From contig NZ_AFWV01000020.1 in the NCBI RefSeq assembly GCF_000223985.1, positions 1-64,000 of the forward strand: a stretch of DNA of 64,000 nt, read 5' to 3'. A program made the position numbers and the translations under genes. Origin of the DNA: Thiocapsa marina 5811 (GTDB lineage: Bacteria; Pseudomonadota; Gammaproteobacteria; Chromatiales; Chromatiaceae). The notes below the pieces were generated by a model. The model was not told where the DNA came from, made no database searches, and saw only the letters and a list, made by a program, of their open reading frames with translations. Positions 17,036 to 26,921 of this stretch are shown one piece after another. Each line of letters starts with the position of its first letter. Position 1 is the first letter of the stretch.

Positions 17036-19342
17036 TCAGGTCAGATTGATCCACAGGGTCTCGCCGTCGCGTGCGCGGCTGGCCAGACCCGCCAAGTCTC
17101 CGCCGGGTGTCGCGCTGGTCAGCGCCAGCACCCGGAGCCGGATCGCGTTGACCCCGTCCAGCTCGCGTTGGGCCGCGGCCACCGACAATTGCTCGACGAT
17201 TCGGTTGCGCAGGATCGTCGTCAGGTGGCGCACACCGAAGCGCGGCTGCCAGCGCTCCGCCAGGTAGTCGACCACCGCCTGATCCCAGGCCAGCCGATAG
17301 CCCTGGACATCGGCCCCGGTGCGCAACCGCTCCAATTGTTGCGCGACGATGCGGCGAATCGCCTCCGACGCGAGCCCCCGGAAGACGAAGAAGGCGTCGA
17401 TCCGACCCAGGAACTCCTCGCCATAGCCGATCGCGCGCAAGGCCTGCTTCACCGCGTCCACCTCGACGACCGGGGTGTCGGGCGCCTCCTCCATCACGCT
17501 GCCGAAACCGATCGAGCGATGCGCGTAGACGGCTCCGGCATTGGTGGTGAAAACGATGAAGGCGCGTCGGAAGTCCAGCAGGTTGCCGTCGTTGTCCTCT
17601 ACCCGCCCCTCGTCCATGACCTGCAAGAGCAGCTTGGCGACACCGGGGTCGGCCTTCTCGATCTCGTCGAACAGCAGGATGCTTTCCGGCAGATCGCGGA
17701 TCTTCGAGAGCAGACCACCGGCCCCGCGCACATAGCCGACGAAGCCGGGCGGCGGCCCGAGCAGCAGGTTGGTCGCGGGTCCGCTATCGTGCCCGGACCC
17801 TTGTAGTGTGTTGCAATTGATGCGGATCAGCGCCTCGCTGCCGCCGCCGAGGAGCCGCCCCAGCAGCTCCGCTGTGGCGGTCTTGCCGACCCCGGTCGGG
17901 CCGCAGAAGAAGAAGACGCCGCGCGGCGCGCTGCGCTTCATCCAGCCACCCAGACCGGCGACGACCGAGCGCGCGAGCGCGGCCAGGGTGTCGTCTTGAC
18001 CGATGATCTTGGCCTGCAGCCGGGTGCGCAGGTCGTCTTCAGTCAGATCGCCGGCACGCACCAGACCATGCCCGATCGTGCTCTCCAGGGCCGCCCAGAG
18101 TGCCTCATCGGTCACTGCGGCAGGGCGCGGGTCGCTGGTCACGCACCAGGCGCAGGCCTCGTCGAGTAACTGCAGGGACTTGGCCGGCTGGAAGCGCGCG
18201 GGCAGGTATTCCTCGGTGAGGGCGACGCAGTGCTCGAGAATGGCGTCCGGGATGGCCAGCGGTGGCGGGGCAAAATAGCGCTCCAATCGCGGTCGGCGGG
18301 TCTTGAGGATGTCGACCGTGACCGCCGGGGTCGGCGCCGCGACGCGAATGGTCGCGAACCGCTGGGCCAGCGCGACATCGGGCTCGATAGCGTTGCGATA
18401 CTCCGCGGGGGTGGTGCACCCGAGGCAGGTGATGATCCCCTTCGACAAGGCCACCTTGAACGCCTCGTTGGCATCGCTGAAGGGCCCGCGGTCATGCATC
18501 CCGCTGCGCAGCAAGGAGTGGATCTCGTCGACGAAGAGCAGGATCTTCGGGTGCGCTTCCAGCACCTGCAGCAGTGCCTTGATGCGCTCTTCGTACTGAC
18601 CGACCATCGAGGCGCCGGAGCGCAGGAAGACCGGCGACAGCTCGAACAGGTCGAGGTCCCGCAGATGCGGCGGGAGCAACGGGTCGCGATGATAGAGCCG
18701 TCGCGCCAGCTCGTAGATGGCCGCCGACTTGCCGACCCCGGACGGGCCGATGATGATGGCGTTGCGACGCTTCATCCGGCTCAGGGTCCGCACCAGCGCC
18801 CGCAACGTCTCATCCATACCGAACAGCCCCTTGTCGGGCGGCTCGGTGGCGGTGAGCATGCGGCCGAAGGCGTCGAGCGCCTCTAACGCGGCCCGTCGCT
18901 CGGGACTGGTACGCCAATCGGTCTCGCCGGCTGGCGGCGCGGTGGTCTGGGCGGACTCGGCAGCCGCCGCGTGCAGGATCCCGGAAACAGCCGCCAACTC
19001 CGCATCGCTCAGACCGGCGGCGCGCAGATACTCCCGCGCGGCGTCACTGTCGAGCAACAGCCCTAAGAGCGCTGCCGGCGTCACCGCCACGCCGTGCTCG
19101 ATTACACGTGCCAGTAACGGCTGCAAGGGCTTCGCCAGCGGCACCTTCTCGGGCACCGTCGGCCGCTCACCCGACGGCCGCTCAAGACAGGCGCTCAAGC
19201 GTTCCGGCAGCCGGTCCTTCAAGTCGGTGGCGTGATAGAGGGCGGCCAGCAGCAGGCCGACGTCCAACTCGCCGCCCTCGGGCACCGAGCGCTTGGCCAG
19301 GTCGAGCGCCGCGCGGGCCTCCGGGTCGAGCGGCAGGCTCAT
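17036..19342 (-). CDS. ClpA-like double AAA+ unfoldase
   Basis: 768 residues from the ATG at 19342, which overlaps the stop of the 80-residue gene upstream. N-terminal Clp-N-like helices (1-130); AAA1 with Walker A GPSGVGKS and Walker B ILLFVDEIHSLL; AAA2 with Walker A GPTGVGKT, Walker B SILLFDEIEKA and a C-terminal D2-small domain. A SIGFG sequence sits after AAA2 Walker B where ClpA has its IG(L/F) ClpP-docking loop, so coupling to a peptidase is plausible. Known: ClpA/ClpB-type enzymes thread proteins with ATP. No ClpP or type VI secretion genes are in the window. The extra 33 codons upstream of the chosen start read poorly and overlap the neighbour. Confidence 0.85.
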   Translation of the reverse strand: MSLPLDPEARAALDLAKRSVPEGGELDVGLLLAALYHATDLKDRLPERLSACLERPSGERPTVPEKVPLAKPLQPLLARVIEHGVAVTPAALLGLLLDSDAAREYLRAAGLSDAELAAVSGILHAAAAESAQTTAPPAGETDWRTSPERRAALEALDAFGRMLTATEPPDKGLFGMDETLRALVRTLSRMKRRNAIIIGPSGVGKSAAIYELARRLYHRDPLLPPHLRDLDLFELSPVFLRSGASMVGQYEERIKALLQVLEAHPKILLFVDEIHSLLRSGMHDRGPFSDANEAFKVALSKGIITCLGCTTPAEYRNAIEPDVALAQRFATIRVAAPTPAVTVDILKTRRPRLERYFAPPPLAIPDAILEHCVALTEEYLPARFQPAKSLQLLDEACAWCVTSDPRPAAVTDEALWAALESTIGHGLVRAGDLTEDDLRTRLQAKIIGQDDTLAALARSVVAGLGGWMKRSAPRGVFFFCGPTGVGKTATAELLGRLLGGGSEALIRINCNTLQGSGHDSGPATNLLLGPPPGFVGYVRGAGGLLSKIRDLPESILLFDEIEKADPGVAKLLLQVMDEGRVEDNDGNLLDFRRAFIVFTTNAGAVYAHRSIGFGSVMEEAPDTPVVEVDAVKQALRAIGYGEEFLGRIDAFFVFRGLASEAIRRIVAQQLERLRTGADVQGYRLAWDQAVVDYLAERWQPRFGVRHLTTILRNRIVEQLSVAAAQRELDGVNAIRLRVLALTSATPGGDLAGLASRARDGETLWINLT

Positions 19343-19581
19343 GACCGCGCGACCGGCTGCGCGAAGCCCGCGAGCGCCTCCACCCAGGCCACGGCATCCA
19401 AAGGCTGGGCGGGCGCCTGCACCTTGGCCGCCGATTTCCAATCCGGACTGCGCCGGATAGGCGTCCCCTCCACCCGCCGTACCGGATAATAAAACGCGTC
19501 GGGTTTAGCGGTTGCATTCAAGACCGGCGCGGCCGGGTCGAGCCAAATCGGATTTATGTCGTTGAGCGTGGATGGCTTCAT
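19339..19581 (-). CDS. Small protein translationally coupled to the Clp ATPase
   Basis: 80 residues (MKPSTLNDINPIWLDP...). The gene ends at 19339, overlapping the ATG of the Clp ATPase at 19342 by four bases, a typical translational coupling. An AGGAG lies about 14 bases upstream of its ATG. No signal peptide, membrane segment or cysteine is present and no family was recognised. The W/P/Y-rich N-terminus (residues 9-35) looks unstructured. Inference: an adaptor or substrate tag for the ATPase. Confidence 0.65.
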   Translation of the reverse strand: MKPSTLNDINPIWLDPAAPVLNATAKPDAFYYPVRRVEGTPIRRSPDWKSAAKVQAPAQPLDAVAWVEALAGFAQPVARS

Positions 19582-19800
19582 GAGGGGACCACTCCTAGGC
19601 TGCGGATGATCCCGTTACTCTAAGGAAAAACTCCGCCACGCGCATCGCAGCTTAGGGCCTTTTGGCGTGAAGTCCGCCTCCCGGCCCTGGCCGCAGTGGG
19701 CATCGTACGAGGCTGTGAGCAGGGCGGCGGGGACCTGCCGCACGACCCGATCCCGACCAAAGATTGCGGGTGACGTCCCCCTATTTTTTACTGCATCGCG

Positions 19801-20427
19801 TCATAGTTCGATTGCCACGAGCGGGGTGCTACCCTTGAAGTAGACTTCATCCTCCGCTCCGCAAAGTTGAGCAGGATGACAAAATGCCGCCCAACCACCG
19901 GCACGATTGTATTCTCCGGCTGCAAGATGAAAGCGACCATCCCCCATCGTTAGCGAGATCTGTAGCCAATGCGTGACGCCGTTTCCTGGTTTCATGAGCA
20001 TCAACGCCGAGTTCAGAAAGGCACCGTAACCAAAGGCTGCCTTTCCGGCCGACCGCTCCAGTAGGTTCGTGACGTCCCGTGTCGCCCAAGGCAGCCCAGT
20101 CACCAGAAAGACGAAGCTGCTACCAAGAGCGTGAAACAATGCGACTTCCATCTCGCCGGTTTCGGCGGTCCGGCGCATGCTCTCGACAATCCCGTCGCGA
20201 CCCGAAACAAATGCCCGGTAGCCCAACGGGAAGATCTCAGCGCGGCGCGCCAGCGGGACTTCATCGAGCTGTGGCCCAATGGTATTCACCATATGATTTT
20301 CCCAATAAGCAATCTCGAAGATGTTGTCAAAATAGTCTCCGGATGCGGCTATGGCGCTCGCTTGGGCGGTGTCAGCACTGGGTCGCTCGGATTGCTGATT
20401 GTCGAGCAGTTTTTCTAAGAGATTCAT
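19801..20427 (-). CDS. Uncharacterised protein
   Basis: 208 residues from the ATG at 20427 (MNLLEKLLDNQQ); the upstream extension in the same frame looks non-coding. It has a helical start, then a mixed alpha/beta region (FPLGYRAFVSGRDGI; ALGSSFVFLVTGLPW; GDGRFHLAAGEYNRAGG). Not recognised. It is separated from the 80-residue gene by about 220 bp in which nothing was seen, and faces away from the TIR gene. Base composition is less GC-rich than its neighbours, which may mean separate acquisition. Confidence 0.6.
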   Translation of the reverse strand: MNLLEKLLDNQQSERPSADTAQASAIAASGDYFDNIFEIAYWENHMVNTIGPQLDEVPLARRAEIFPLGYRAFVSGRDGIVESMRRTAETGEMEVALFHALGSSFVFLVTGLPWATRDVTNLLERSAGKAAFGYGAFLNSALMLMKPGNGVTHWLQISLTMGDGRFHLAAGEYNRAGGWAAFCHPAQLCGAEDEVYFKGSTPLVAIEL

Positions 20428-20670
20428 TGTTGCTCTCTGTATTCGGTGCGCGCAAAGAGGTTTCCTGCTGGCGGTCGCCGCGACGGTGGCGCATACCGAC
20501 ATTCACCGGCGCCCTAAACCCCGGGTAGTGGGCTGAAACCGATACGGGTTCGTCAACCGGGTCGCGAAATCGAAGAAACACGATCAAGTGATGCGGATCA
20601 GCGCCATGGTGGTGGAGCTTGTGGCGATGCCGCGGCTTCGGTGGTCCGCAAATGGCTTCCGATCAAGGGG

Positions 20671-20676
20671 TATACT
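20671..20676 (+). promoter_or_regulatory. Possible -10 element (TATACT) for the TIR-FGE gene
   Basis: A TATACT box about 70 bases upstream of the GTG start in otherwise GC-rich sequence; no good -35 is visible 17 bases upstream, so this is tentative. Confidence 0.3.
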
Positions 20677-20744
20677 AGACGGCCCCGGCGACGTCTGAAC
20701 GCGCGACGCGATAACGCATCCGCACCAGGAGAGGGCTGTGCGCA

Positions 20745-23438
20745 GTGCCTGAGACCGACCCCATCACATCGACCGAGTCGGCAGAGGACCGGACATCCGA
20801 TCCCGCGCCGACCTCGGAGACCGAGCGTCCGTCGGACAGGGCGTCGCCGCGGCGCTCCAAGCCCCTGGTGGTCGTCTCCTACGCCCGCGAAGACGAGAAC
20901 CTCAAGACGCAGATCGATCTCTATCTTCAGTCGGAGGTCAACATGGGTCGGTTCGACTATTGGTCGGACCGATCGATCGACGCCGGAAGGAACTACCAGC
21001 ACGAGATCGAGCGACATCTTCGGGAAGCCGATATCGCGATCCTCCTGGTGTCGCCCTATTTCTTCGCCTCGTCCTTCGTCACTCGGCATGAGCTTCCGAT
21101 GCTCTGTCGTCGCGCCGAGGATGGTTCGTGTGTCCTGATTCCGGTTCAGGCGAGGCCGATGGACCGGGAATCGACGGGCTGCCTGTATGACGGGCGCATC
21201 CAGTACTTCAGCCCGAACGGCGTGATCCAATGGGGCGCGAGGCCGACTTGGGCCTACGCGGATCTCAACGAGCAGCAGCGGCCTTACTTTCTCAAGGACC
21301 TGGTGAAGACCGTCCGCGAGACGCTGGAGAGGCGCCGGATCGCCGACCGGCACATTTCTTCGGACGATGAGCGTCGTCAAGAACACTCGAACTCCCCCGA
21401 GCGCCCGTCGCGGGAAGGCGCCGGGAGGAGCGAGCCTTCCGGTGACGATGGCCGCCCAGGGCCGTCGGGCATGCCGCCCGGCGGTTCCGGACCTGACGGA
21501 GTGCTCTCGGCCCCGTCCCCGCAATCGAACACGCGTCCGCGGCACCGGCCCTCGCCTTACTGGCTGCTCCTGGTCCTGGTGCCGATCGCGGCACTGTCCT
21601 GCCTTTGGCTGCCGTGGTGCTGCTGGATCTTGAACCGGAGCACCCTGGAGGTCTTGGTGTCCGACCAGCCGGTCGAGTCGGCGAGCGTCAGACTCTATCG
21701 AGACGGCCGGGTGTCTCGAGCCTTCACGATCGAATCCGGCTCCGAATCTCGGGTCACGATCCCGACACGCGAGCTTGACGGGGTCACTGCCGTCGCCATC
21801 GATATCGCCGCGCCGATCGATTACCTACCCTTGGCTGTTCCAGGGTTCGCCGATTCCGGGTGCCGCCATCGCGTGGACCTCGACGCCAAGACCCTCGTGC
21901 CGATGCCCCCGATGGTCGGCATCCCTGCCGGGGTCTTGAACAAGGGTATCCAGGACGACTCCTTTCCCATGCAACTGATCCGCGAGTACCAGGATCTCAA
22001 CACACGATTCGGTCCCGATATTCAGTTCGACGAGGGGTCGATCGCGGCTCTGCTCATGCGTCCCCCGCGCACGGTGACCCTCCCCGACTTCTATATCGAC
22101 GCGTATGAGGTCACCAACGCCGACTATTCGGCCTTTCTGAAATCGGGATCGACCGTCAAGCACCCGCAGGACCCGGCGCCATCGGACCGCGATCCGGCTT
22201 GGAGCGAAGGCGACGCGATGCTCAAGCAATCATTGGGGCAGCCGGATCAACCGGTATCGAGCGTGGATTTCTTCGATGCCTACGCCTACTGCGACTGGGC
22301 GGATCGGCGCCTGCCGACCGAGGATGAATGGGAGGCCGCCGCGCGAGGCTCGGACAGTCTCCTCTATCCTTGGGGCGATTCATTCGACGAGGCCTTCTTC
22401 AATCGAAACAACGGAGCTCGGAACGGTCCCCAGGCGGTCTCGACACTGGAACGACCCCGCGAGGGTGCACCCTTCGGCATGGAAGGAAATCTAGCGGAAT
22501 GGACGAGCACCGACGTCCCCGGCGGCAGGAAGGCCATGAAGGGTGCCGGGTGGGTCGCAAGCGCGATCGAGGGCAGAACCTCGGCGCTGACCTACGTCCG
22601 CCATGCGATGCCGCCCTCGAGCCCGATGCTGGACGTCGGCTTTCGGTGTGCGTCGGATAAACCGCCAGCAAAACAAGGCAGACCAATGATCAAGGTCCCG
22701 GCAGGCGCCTATCGGCTCGGTGGACCCGAATCGATCGTGCTCGCTTTCCTCGGTCGCTTGCGCGATGACTTCGGAATCGATGTGTCCGCCGGGATCATGC
22801 AAGCCGCGACACCGGGATCCGTCGGTCTTTCGGCCTATCGAATCGATCAGCACGAGGTCACGAATCGACAGTACGGTGCCTTCCTGGATTATTTGAAAGC
22901 GACGGAGACAATGGAATTTGCGCATCCGGAGCAACCCGTCGAGCATGATCACGAGCCGAAGCTCTGGGGCGACCATAGACACAATGCATCCGATCAACCG
23001 GTTGTCGGGGTCGACTGGTATAACGCCTACGCCTTTCTCGGTTGGATCGGCAAACGTCTGCCGACGGCCAACGAGTGGGAGCGCGCCGCGCGCTCGTCGG
23101 ACCATCGTTGGTACCCCTGGGGCGATCGATTCGATCCATCCTGGACGGTTGTTCGGGAGTCTCGAGCCACGCAAGCCGCTTCAGTCGGTTCGGCCGAGCG
23201 TGACAGGTCGCCATTCGACGTTCTCGATCTCGCCGGCAATGTCCAGGAATGGACCTCCACCGAAGGCGAGAACAGCTCCAAGGAGTCGCGAACACTGGTC
23301 CTGAAAGGTGGAAGCTGGGCGGAGCCGGGGATCCTGAATGCCCTGATCCCTTACCGCGGCCCGATCGCGAGCCCGACCTATCGCGGGTCGGAAGTGGGTT
23401 TCAGAGGTGCCGCGGATGCGTCGGCGCCTGATCTCTGA
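20745..23438 (+). CDS. TIR domain - transmembrane - two FGE-sulfatase-like domains
   Basis: 897 residues from a GTG with AGGAG about 15 bases upstream. TIR-like domain at 39-195 (LVVVSYAREDENLKTQI; FDYWSDRSIDAG; DIAILLVSPYFFASSF); the Glu in FVTRHELPML sits where NAD-cleaving TIR domains carry their catalytic Glu. Acidic/proline-rich linker; transmembrane helix 272-296; a short beta domain; FGE-like domain 1 (about 390-645; IDAYEVTNADYSAFL, RRLPTEDEWEAAARG) and 2 (about 650-890; IDQHEVTNRQYGAFL, GNVQEWTST, LKGGSW, VGFRGA). Topology: TIR inside, FGE domains outside. No TR-like variable repeat is evident at the end, and the C-terminus differs from the DGR targets. Inference: receptor-like protein with an NADase-type effector. 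Confidence 0.85.
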   Translation: MPETDPITSTESAEDRTSDPAPTSETERPSDRASPRRSKPLVVVSYAREDENLKTQIDLYLQSEVNMGRFDYWSDRSIDAGRNYQHEIERHLREADIAILLVSPYFFASSFVTRHELPMLCRRAEDGSCVLIPVQARPMDRESTGCLYDGRIQYFSPNGVIQWGARPTWAYADLNEQQRPYFLKDLVKTVRETLERRRIADRHISSDDERRQEHSNSPERPSREGAGRSEPSGDDGRPGPSGMPPGGSGPDGVLSAPSPQSNTRPRHRPSPYWLLLVLVPIAALSCLWLPWCCWILNRSTLEVLVSDQPVESASVRLYRDGRVSRAFTIESGSESRVTIPTRELDGVTAVAIDIAAPIDYLPLAVPGFADSGCRHRVDLDAKTLVPMPPMVGIPAGVLNKGIQDDSFPMQLIREYQDLNTRFGPDIQFDEGSIAALLMRPPRTVTLPDFYIDAYEVTNADYSAFLKSGSTVKHPQDPAPSDRDPAWSEGDAMLKQSLGQPDQPVSSVDFFDAYAYCDWADRRLPTEDEWEAAARGSDSLLYPWGDSFDEAFFNRNNGARNGPQAVSTLERPREGAPFGMEGNLAEWTSTDVPGGRKAMKGAGWVASAIEGRTSALTYVRHAMPPSSPMLDVGFRCASDKPPAKQGRPMIKVPAGAYRLGGPESIVLAFLGRLRDDFGIDVSAGIMQAATPGSVGLSAYRIDQHEVTNRQYGAFLDYLKATETMEFAHPEQPVEHDHEPKLWGDHRHNASDQPVVGVDWYNAYAFLGWIGKRLPTANEWERAARSSDHRWYPWGDRFDPSWTVVRESRATQAASVGSAERDRSPFDVLDLAGNVQEWTSTEGENSSKESRTLVLKGGSWAEPGILNALIPYRGPIASPTYRGSEVGFRGAADASAPDL

Positions 23439-23594
23439 GCGCATTGCCCGCACTCGGCCTGTCTCGCCGCGACCTCTCCGCACCTTTGCGACGCCCCCCG
23501 CGTCCCGTGAACCGAGCGCGCGCTCGTTGCTGCTCGGCTCCGAACGAATCACCGGCGATATCGCGTTGTCCGATTGCGCCGGCCCATCCCGCCG

Positions 23595-26174
23595 TCAAGG
23601 CATGCTCTCCATCACCCTTTTCCAGGCTTGCTTGATCTCCCCGCCCGCGGCGCGCACCTGATCCGTCACTGCCTTGATCGGATTCGCGGGCTCGCTCTGC
23701 CGTGGCGGCGATGTCTCCGGGGCTCTCGACGACGTCGGCGACGTCGGGGGCTCCAAGGCGGCCATGGCCTCGCCCTGCCGTTTTGACTCCACAGGAGTAC
23801 TGCTCGCCGTCCTCGGCTGTTCAGCTCGGGCCGGCGCGGGTTTGGGTCTCGGGCGACTCAGCTCCGACACTTGTTTCTTGAGACGCCCGAGGCTCGCGAG
23901 CTGGTTGTCGGAGCCGTAGTCGGCGAGCCGGTCGGCCTTCTGAAGGTTGTGGCGGGCGGCGTCGAGACTCCCCCGCCCGATGGACGTCTCTGCCCAGCCG
24001 AGATACCGCTGCAGCATCTCGCCGCGCAGCGCGAGCGCCTCCGCGTTCGCCGGATCGAGATCCAGCACGCGGCTGGTCCAGTGAAAGGCGCTCTGATCCG
24101 CAGGGGTCAGGAGGTATTGTTTCTCCAATGCCGAACGCGCCTCTTGAAGCCAAGCAGCGATCGGGGTCTCGAACGGATCGGGCTCGGTCGGCACAGCGGC
24201 CGGCACGGCATTGAGGGTCAGGGGTTCCGACGACGCGCCAGCGGCAGGATGGTCCTGCGGCTGCGCGAGCTCGGGAGCGACCTGAGTCGTGCCGCCGGGG
24301 GCAGCTCCCCGGCTGCCCGGGGGCGGCGACTCGCTCCCGGGCGCGATCGGTGATGGAGCGGGCGCGCGGATCAGAGTCGATTCTGAAAGCGCTTGCACCT
24401 GTTGCGGGTCTGTCGAGGCAGGGTCGTTGGACTCCGTCCTCTCGATCGGGGGCACCACCGACGCGGCCTGCGTCACTCCCGAGCCCGTTGATCCCGGATC
24501 AGCCGGACGGGGCGACCCCGCAACGAGGCCGGCCAAGACAGCCGATCCAACAGTCTCGTTCGGCCGCGCCTCGGCTTCGGAGATGCTGGTCGTCGCGGGC
24601 TCGCTCGCTCCCTGCTCGGCGGCCTCGTTCGTCGACGTCGCAGCGCCCATGCCGATTTCCGGACTGGACCACACCGTTGCGGGCACCGAGGGCATCGTCG
24701 GGGGCGGTATCGTTCCCGAACCACCGATCTGATCGAGCGAACCCGCCAATTCAGTGATCCTGGACGACAAGGCTTGGTCACCATCATGGACGACGCGCGT
24801 CATGTCCTCGATCCGCTGCAGCCCGATGACCATGCTTCCCGCGCCCGTCGCCAGGAGCAGCAGGCCCACGCCCGCTCCGATCCCTGCCCAGCGTGGCCAG
24901 GCGACAGGCCCGGTCCCGAGGCGATTCGCATCGCGCCGAACAGTGTCGAGACTCGTCCTGAGCTCGTGCCCGATCCGATCCAGAAGATCGACGATCCGTG
25001 CATCGACGTGCGCTCGGGTGTCGTCGGCGAGACCGCGGTCCGCCTGCATCCGGGTGTTCAGGTCCTCGCGAAGACCCGCGAGAATGTCGCGGAGCTGCTC
25101 CAATTGACGTGTCATGCCCGCAACACCCTGCTCCACACGACCGCCGATGGTCTCTCCTTGTAGCCTGATGCGCTCGATCTCGGCGGCCTTCGCTTCCACC
25201 GAGCCGCGCAGCATCTCCATGCTCGCGGTGACTCGGCCGGACAACGGGGAGATCGCACGCCCCAGCCCATCGATCTGGGATACCAGCCCCCCTCCGAAGT
25301 CCGTAAGGGTCCGGTCGAGCCCGGCGACGGTCTCCTGCAGTCGACCCTTGAGCTCTGCGATGTCCATGTCGACCGCCCCCGCGGCCGGCCCGCCTCCCCA
25401 GGTCGTGATGACGCCCAAGCCAAGCTCCTCGAGGCCGGAGAAAAAGCTCTCCTCACTGCGTTGCACAAACGACATCACCAGCATGGCCACGAGACTCGCC
25501 GTCAAGCCGAGCAGCGTGGTGTCGAACGCGAACGACAGGCCCCCGGCGACCTCGGCCAAGGCACCCTTGACCTTCTGAATGTCCTCGACGCCCATATCCG
25601 CCGTGAGGAAACTTGAGAACTCGGCCACCGCGAGCCCGATGCCGATCACGGTCCCGATGAAACCCACGATCGGCATGGCCCAAATGTAGACCTTCGCCAG
25701 CGTATAGCTTCCGGCCGCTTGGTCGGCATCGATCTCGAGTTGATGGCGATAATGCTCATGCGCGCGCTCTCGACTTCCCGGGAGATTCAGTTGCCGGGCG
25801 AGATCGGCGATCCGCACGAATGCAAAACGCGCGCGAGAGGCATCCTTGTCGACCGCATTCAGGACGCAATGGATCTCTTGATCCCGGCAGCCCTCCGTGA
25901 TCTTGCGTAGCTCGCCCAACTGCCGCTGCCTCATCCAATCCAGCAATGCCTTGACACCCACATCCAGCATGGTCCACATCCACAAGAGGATGATCGTGAA
26001 AGGCACCGCATTCTCGATCATCGAGTCCGACGGACTGATGAGGCGTCGCAAAAAGCTGCCGGAGTCGAATGTCATGGAAACATAGTAAGCGACGACGAAA
26101 GCGCCGATGACACTCAGAATCCCGAGCAGTACTTGCGGAGCTCCGCGCTCGCCTAGGTGCTTTGCATTCTTCAT
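23595..26174 (-). CDS. ExbB/MotA/TolQ-like proton channel subunit with long coiled-coil and TPR-like tail
   Basis: 859 residues; ATG at 26174 with GGAGG six bases upstream. Transmembrane helices near 15-35, 55-75, 168-190 and 215-237; the last two hold the family signature (GFIGTVIGIGLA; LSFAFDTTLLGLTASLVAMLV). Then a long coiled coil (about 270-420, with phases like MDIAELKGRLQETVAG), another transmembrane helix (about 430-452), a proline/serine-rich linker (500-650), a TPR-like module (660-760; VLDLDPANAEALALRGEM) and a low-complexity end. Known: ExbB/MotA proteins form pentameric proton channels; ZorA of Zorya also has a channel plus a long helical tail. Here the tail re-enters the membrane. 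Last gene of an eight-gene run, downstream of its two ExbD-like partners. Confidence 0.85.
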   Translation of the reverse strand: MKNAKHLGERGAPQVLLGILSVIGAFVVAYYVSMTFDSGSFLRRLISPSDSMIENAVPFTIILLWMWTMLDVGVKALLDWMRQRQLGELRKITEGCRDQEIHCVLNAVDKDASRARFAFVRIADLARQLNLPGSRERAHEHYRHQLEIDADQAAGSYTLAKVYIWAMPIVGFIGTVIGIGLAVAEFSSFLTADMGVEDIQKVKGALAEVAGGLSFAFDTTLLGLTASLVAMLVMSFVQRSEESFFSGLEELGLGVITTWGGGPAAGAVDMDIAELKGRLQETVAGLDRTLTDFGGGLVSQIDGLGRAISPLSGRVTASMEMLRGSVEAKAAEIERIRLQGETIGGRVEQGVAGMTRQLEQLRDILAGLREDLNTRMQADRGLADDTRAHVDARIVDLLDRIGHELRTSLDTVRRDANRLGTGPVAWPRWAGIGAGVGLLLLATGAGSMVIGLQRIEDMTRVVHDGDQALSSRITELAGSLDQIGGSGTIPPPTMPSVPATVWSSPEIGMGAATSTNEAAEQGASEPATTSISEAEARPNETVGSAVLAGLVAGSPRPADPGSTGSGVTQAASVVPPIERTESNDPASTDPQQVQALSESTLIRAPAPSPIAPGSESPPPGSRGAAPGGTTQVAPELAQPQDHPAAGASSEPLTLNAVPAAVPTEPDPFETPIAAWLQEARSALEKQYLLTPADQSAFHWTSRVLDLDPANAEALALRGEMLQRYLGWAETSIGRGSLDAARHNLQKADRLADYGSDNQLASLGRLKKQVSELSRPRPKPAPARAEQPRTASSTPVESKRQGEAMAALEPPTSPTSSRAPETSPPRQSEPANPIKAVTDQVRAAGGEIKQAWKRVMESMP

Positions 26175-26237
26175 CGAAAGTCCTCCGGCATGAAAAAACT
26201 CCGTGATATCACGATACCCTTCAGCACGACGACCGAC

Positions 26238-26921
26238 TCACTGAATCCCCGCCTTCAGCGGCCCGCTCTCCCCGCCGCCCAGACCAACACGTGCTGGAAA
26301 AGTGAAATCCAGTGCGTCCCAGCCCGTGAGAAATCCCGCGTCCAATGCAACCTGCCGGGCCGCTCGGAAGAGCTCGATGCTCTCCGGCGCAACCAAGAAT
26401 CGGACCCAGGTCTCTTTGGAATCCATATGACGCAGTCTCTCGAGAAACCGTAAGGTTTCGATCTCAGTAGGATTTTGATCGACACCCCTATTGCTTGACT
26501 TCTCGTTCACGATTAACACCCAGGATCGCGTACTTGCGGGAAAGTTGAATGTTGTCGAGACCTCCATCGAATAGTTGAACCATTCGTCGCTGATCCTCTT
26601 CTTATTGAAGGCGTCCGCCAACTCCGGCATCGTCTCATACGTTACGTCCGATTCGCTCAGCAGCTTGACGAATTCGGCGACCGGCGCATCGATATCCATG
26701 GTGCGGAGACCCTCCTCCGAAACCAGGACCTGTCGGAAGCGCATCCCTTCATCGGGCTCTTTCCAGATCGGGCGAAACAATTGAAACTGGATGTCCGAGC
26801 TTTCGATCGCACTGAACATCGCTACAACGACCATGATTCCGACGGTGCATGTCAGAATGTCCATCAGAGAATCGAGTTGAAGCAGTTGACTTCGCTTCGA
26901 CCGGCGTATTGATCTAGTCAT
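26238..26921 (-). CDS. ExbD-like single-pass protein 2 (keeps the membrane Asp)
   Basis: 227 residues. A basic N-terminus (RSIRRSKRSQ) is followed by one transmembrane helix (LDSLMDILTCTVGIMVVVAM) with an Asp at the position of the proton-carrying Asp of ExbD/TolR/MotB. The rest is a periplasmic domain with a second beta-alpha unit (RSWVLIVNEKS; WVRFLVAPESIELF). The gene overlaps the previous ExbD-like gene by eight bases. No OmpA peptidoglycan-binding motif is present, unlike MotB or ZorB. Inference: stator partner of the ExbB-like channel. Confidence 0.75.
   Translation of the reverse strand: MTRSIRRSKRSQLLQLDSLMDILTCTVGIMVVVAMFSAIESSDIQFQLFRPIWKEPDEGMRFRQVLVSEEGLRTMDIDAPVAEFVKLLSESDVTYETMPELADAFNKKRISDEWFNYSMEVSTTFNFPASTRSWVLIVNEKSSNRGVDQNPTEIETLRFLERLRHMDSKETWVRFLVAPESIELFRAARQVALDAGFLTGWDALDFTFPARVGLGGGESGPLKAGIQ

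Noticed and set aside
20745-23438. A third DGR target in the TIR-FGE protein
   Set aside because: Its C-terminal sequence (LKGGSWAEPGILNALIPYRG) does not align with the TR or other VRs beyond the general FGE motif.
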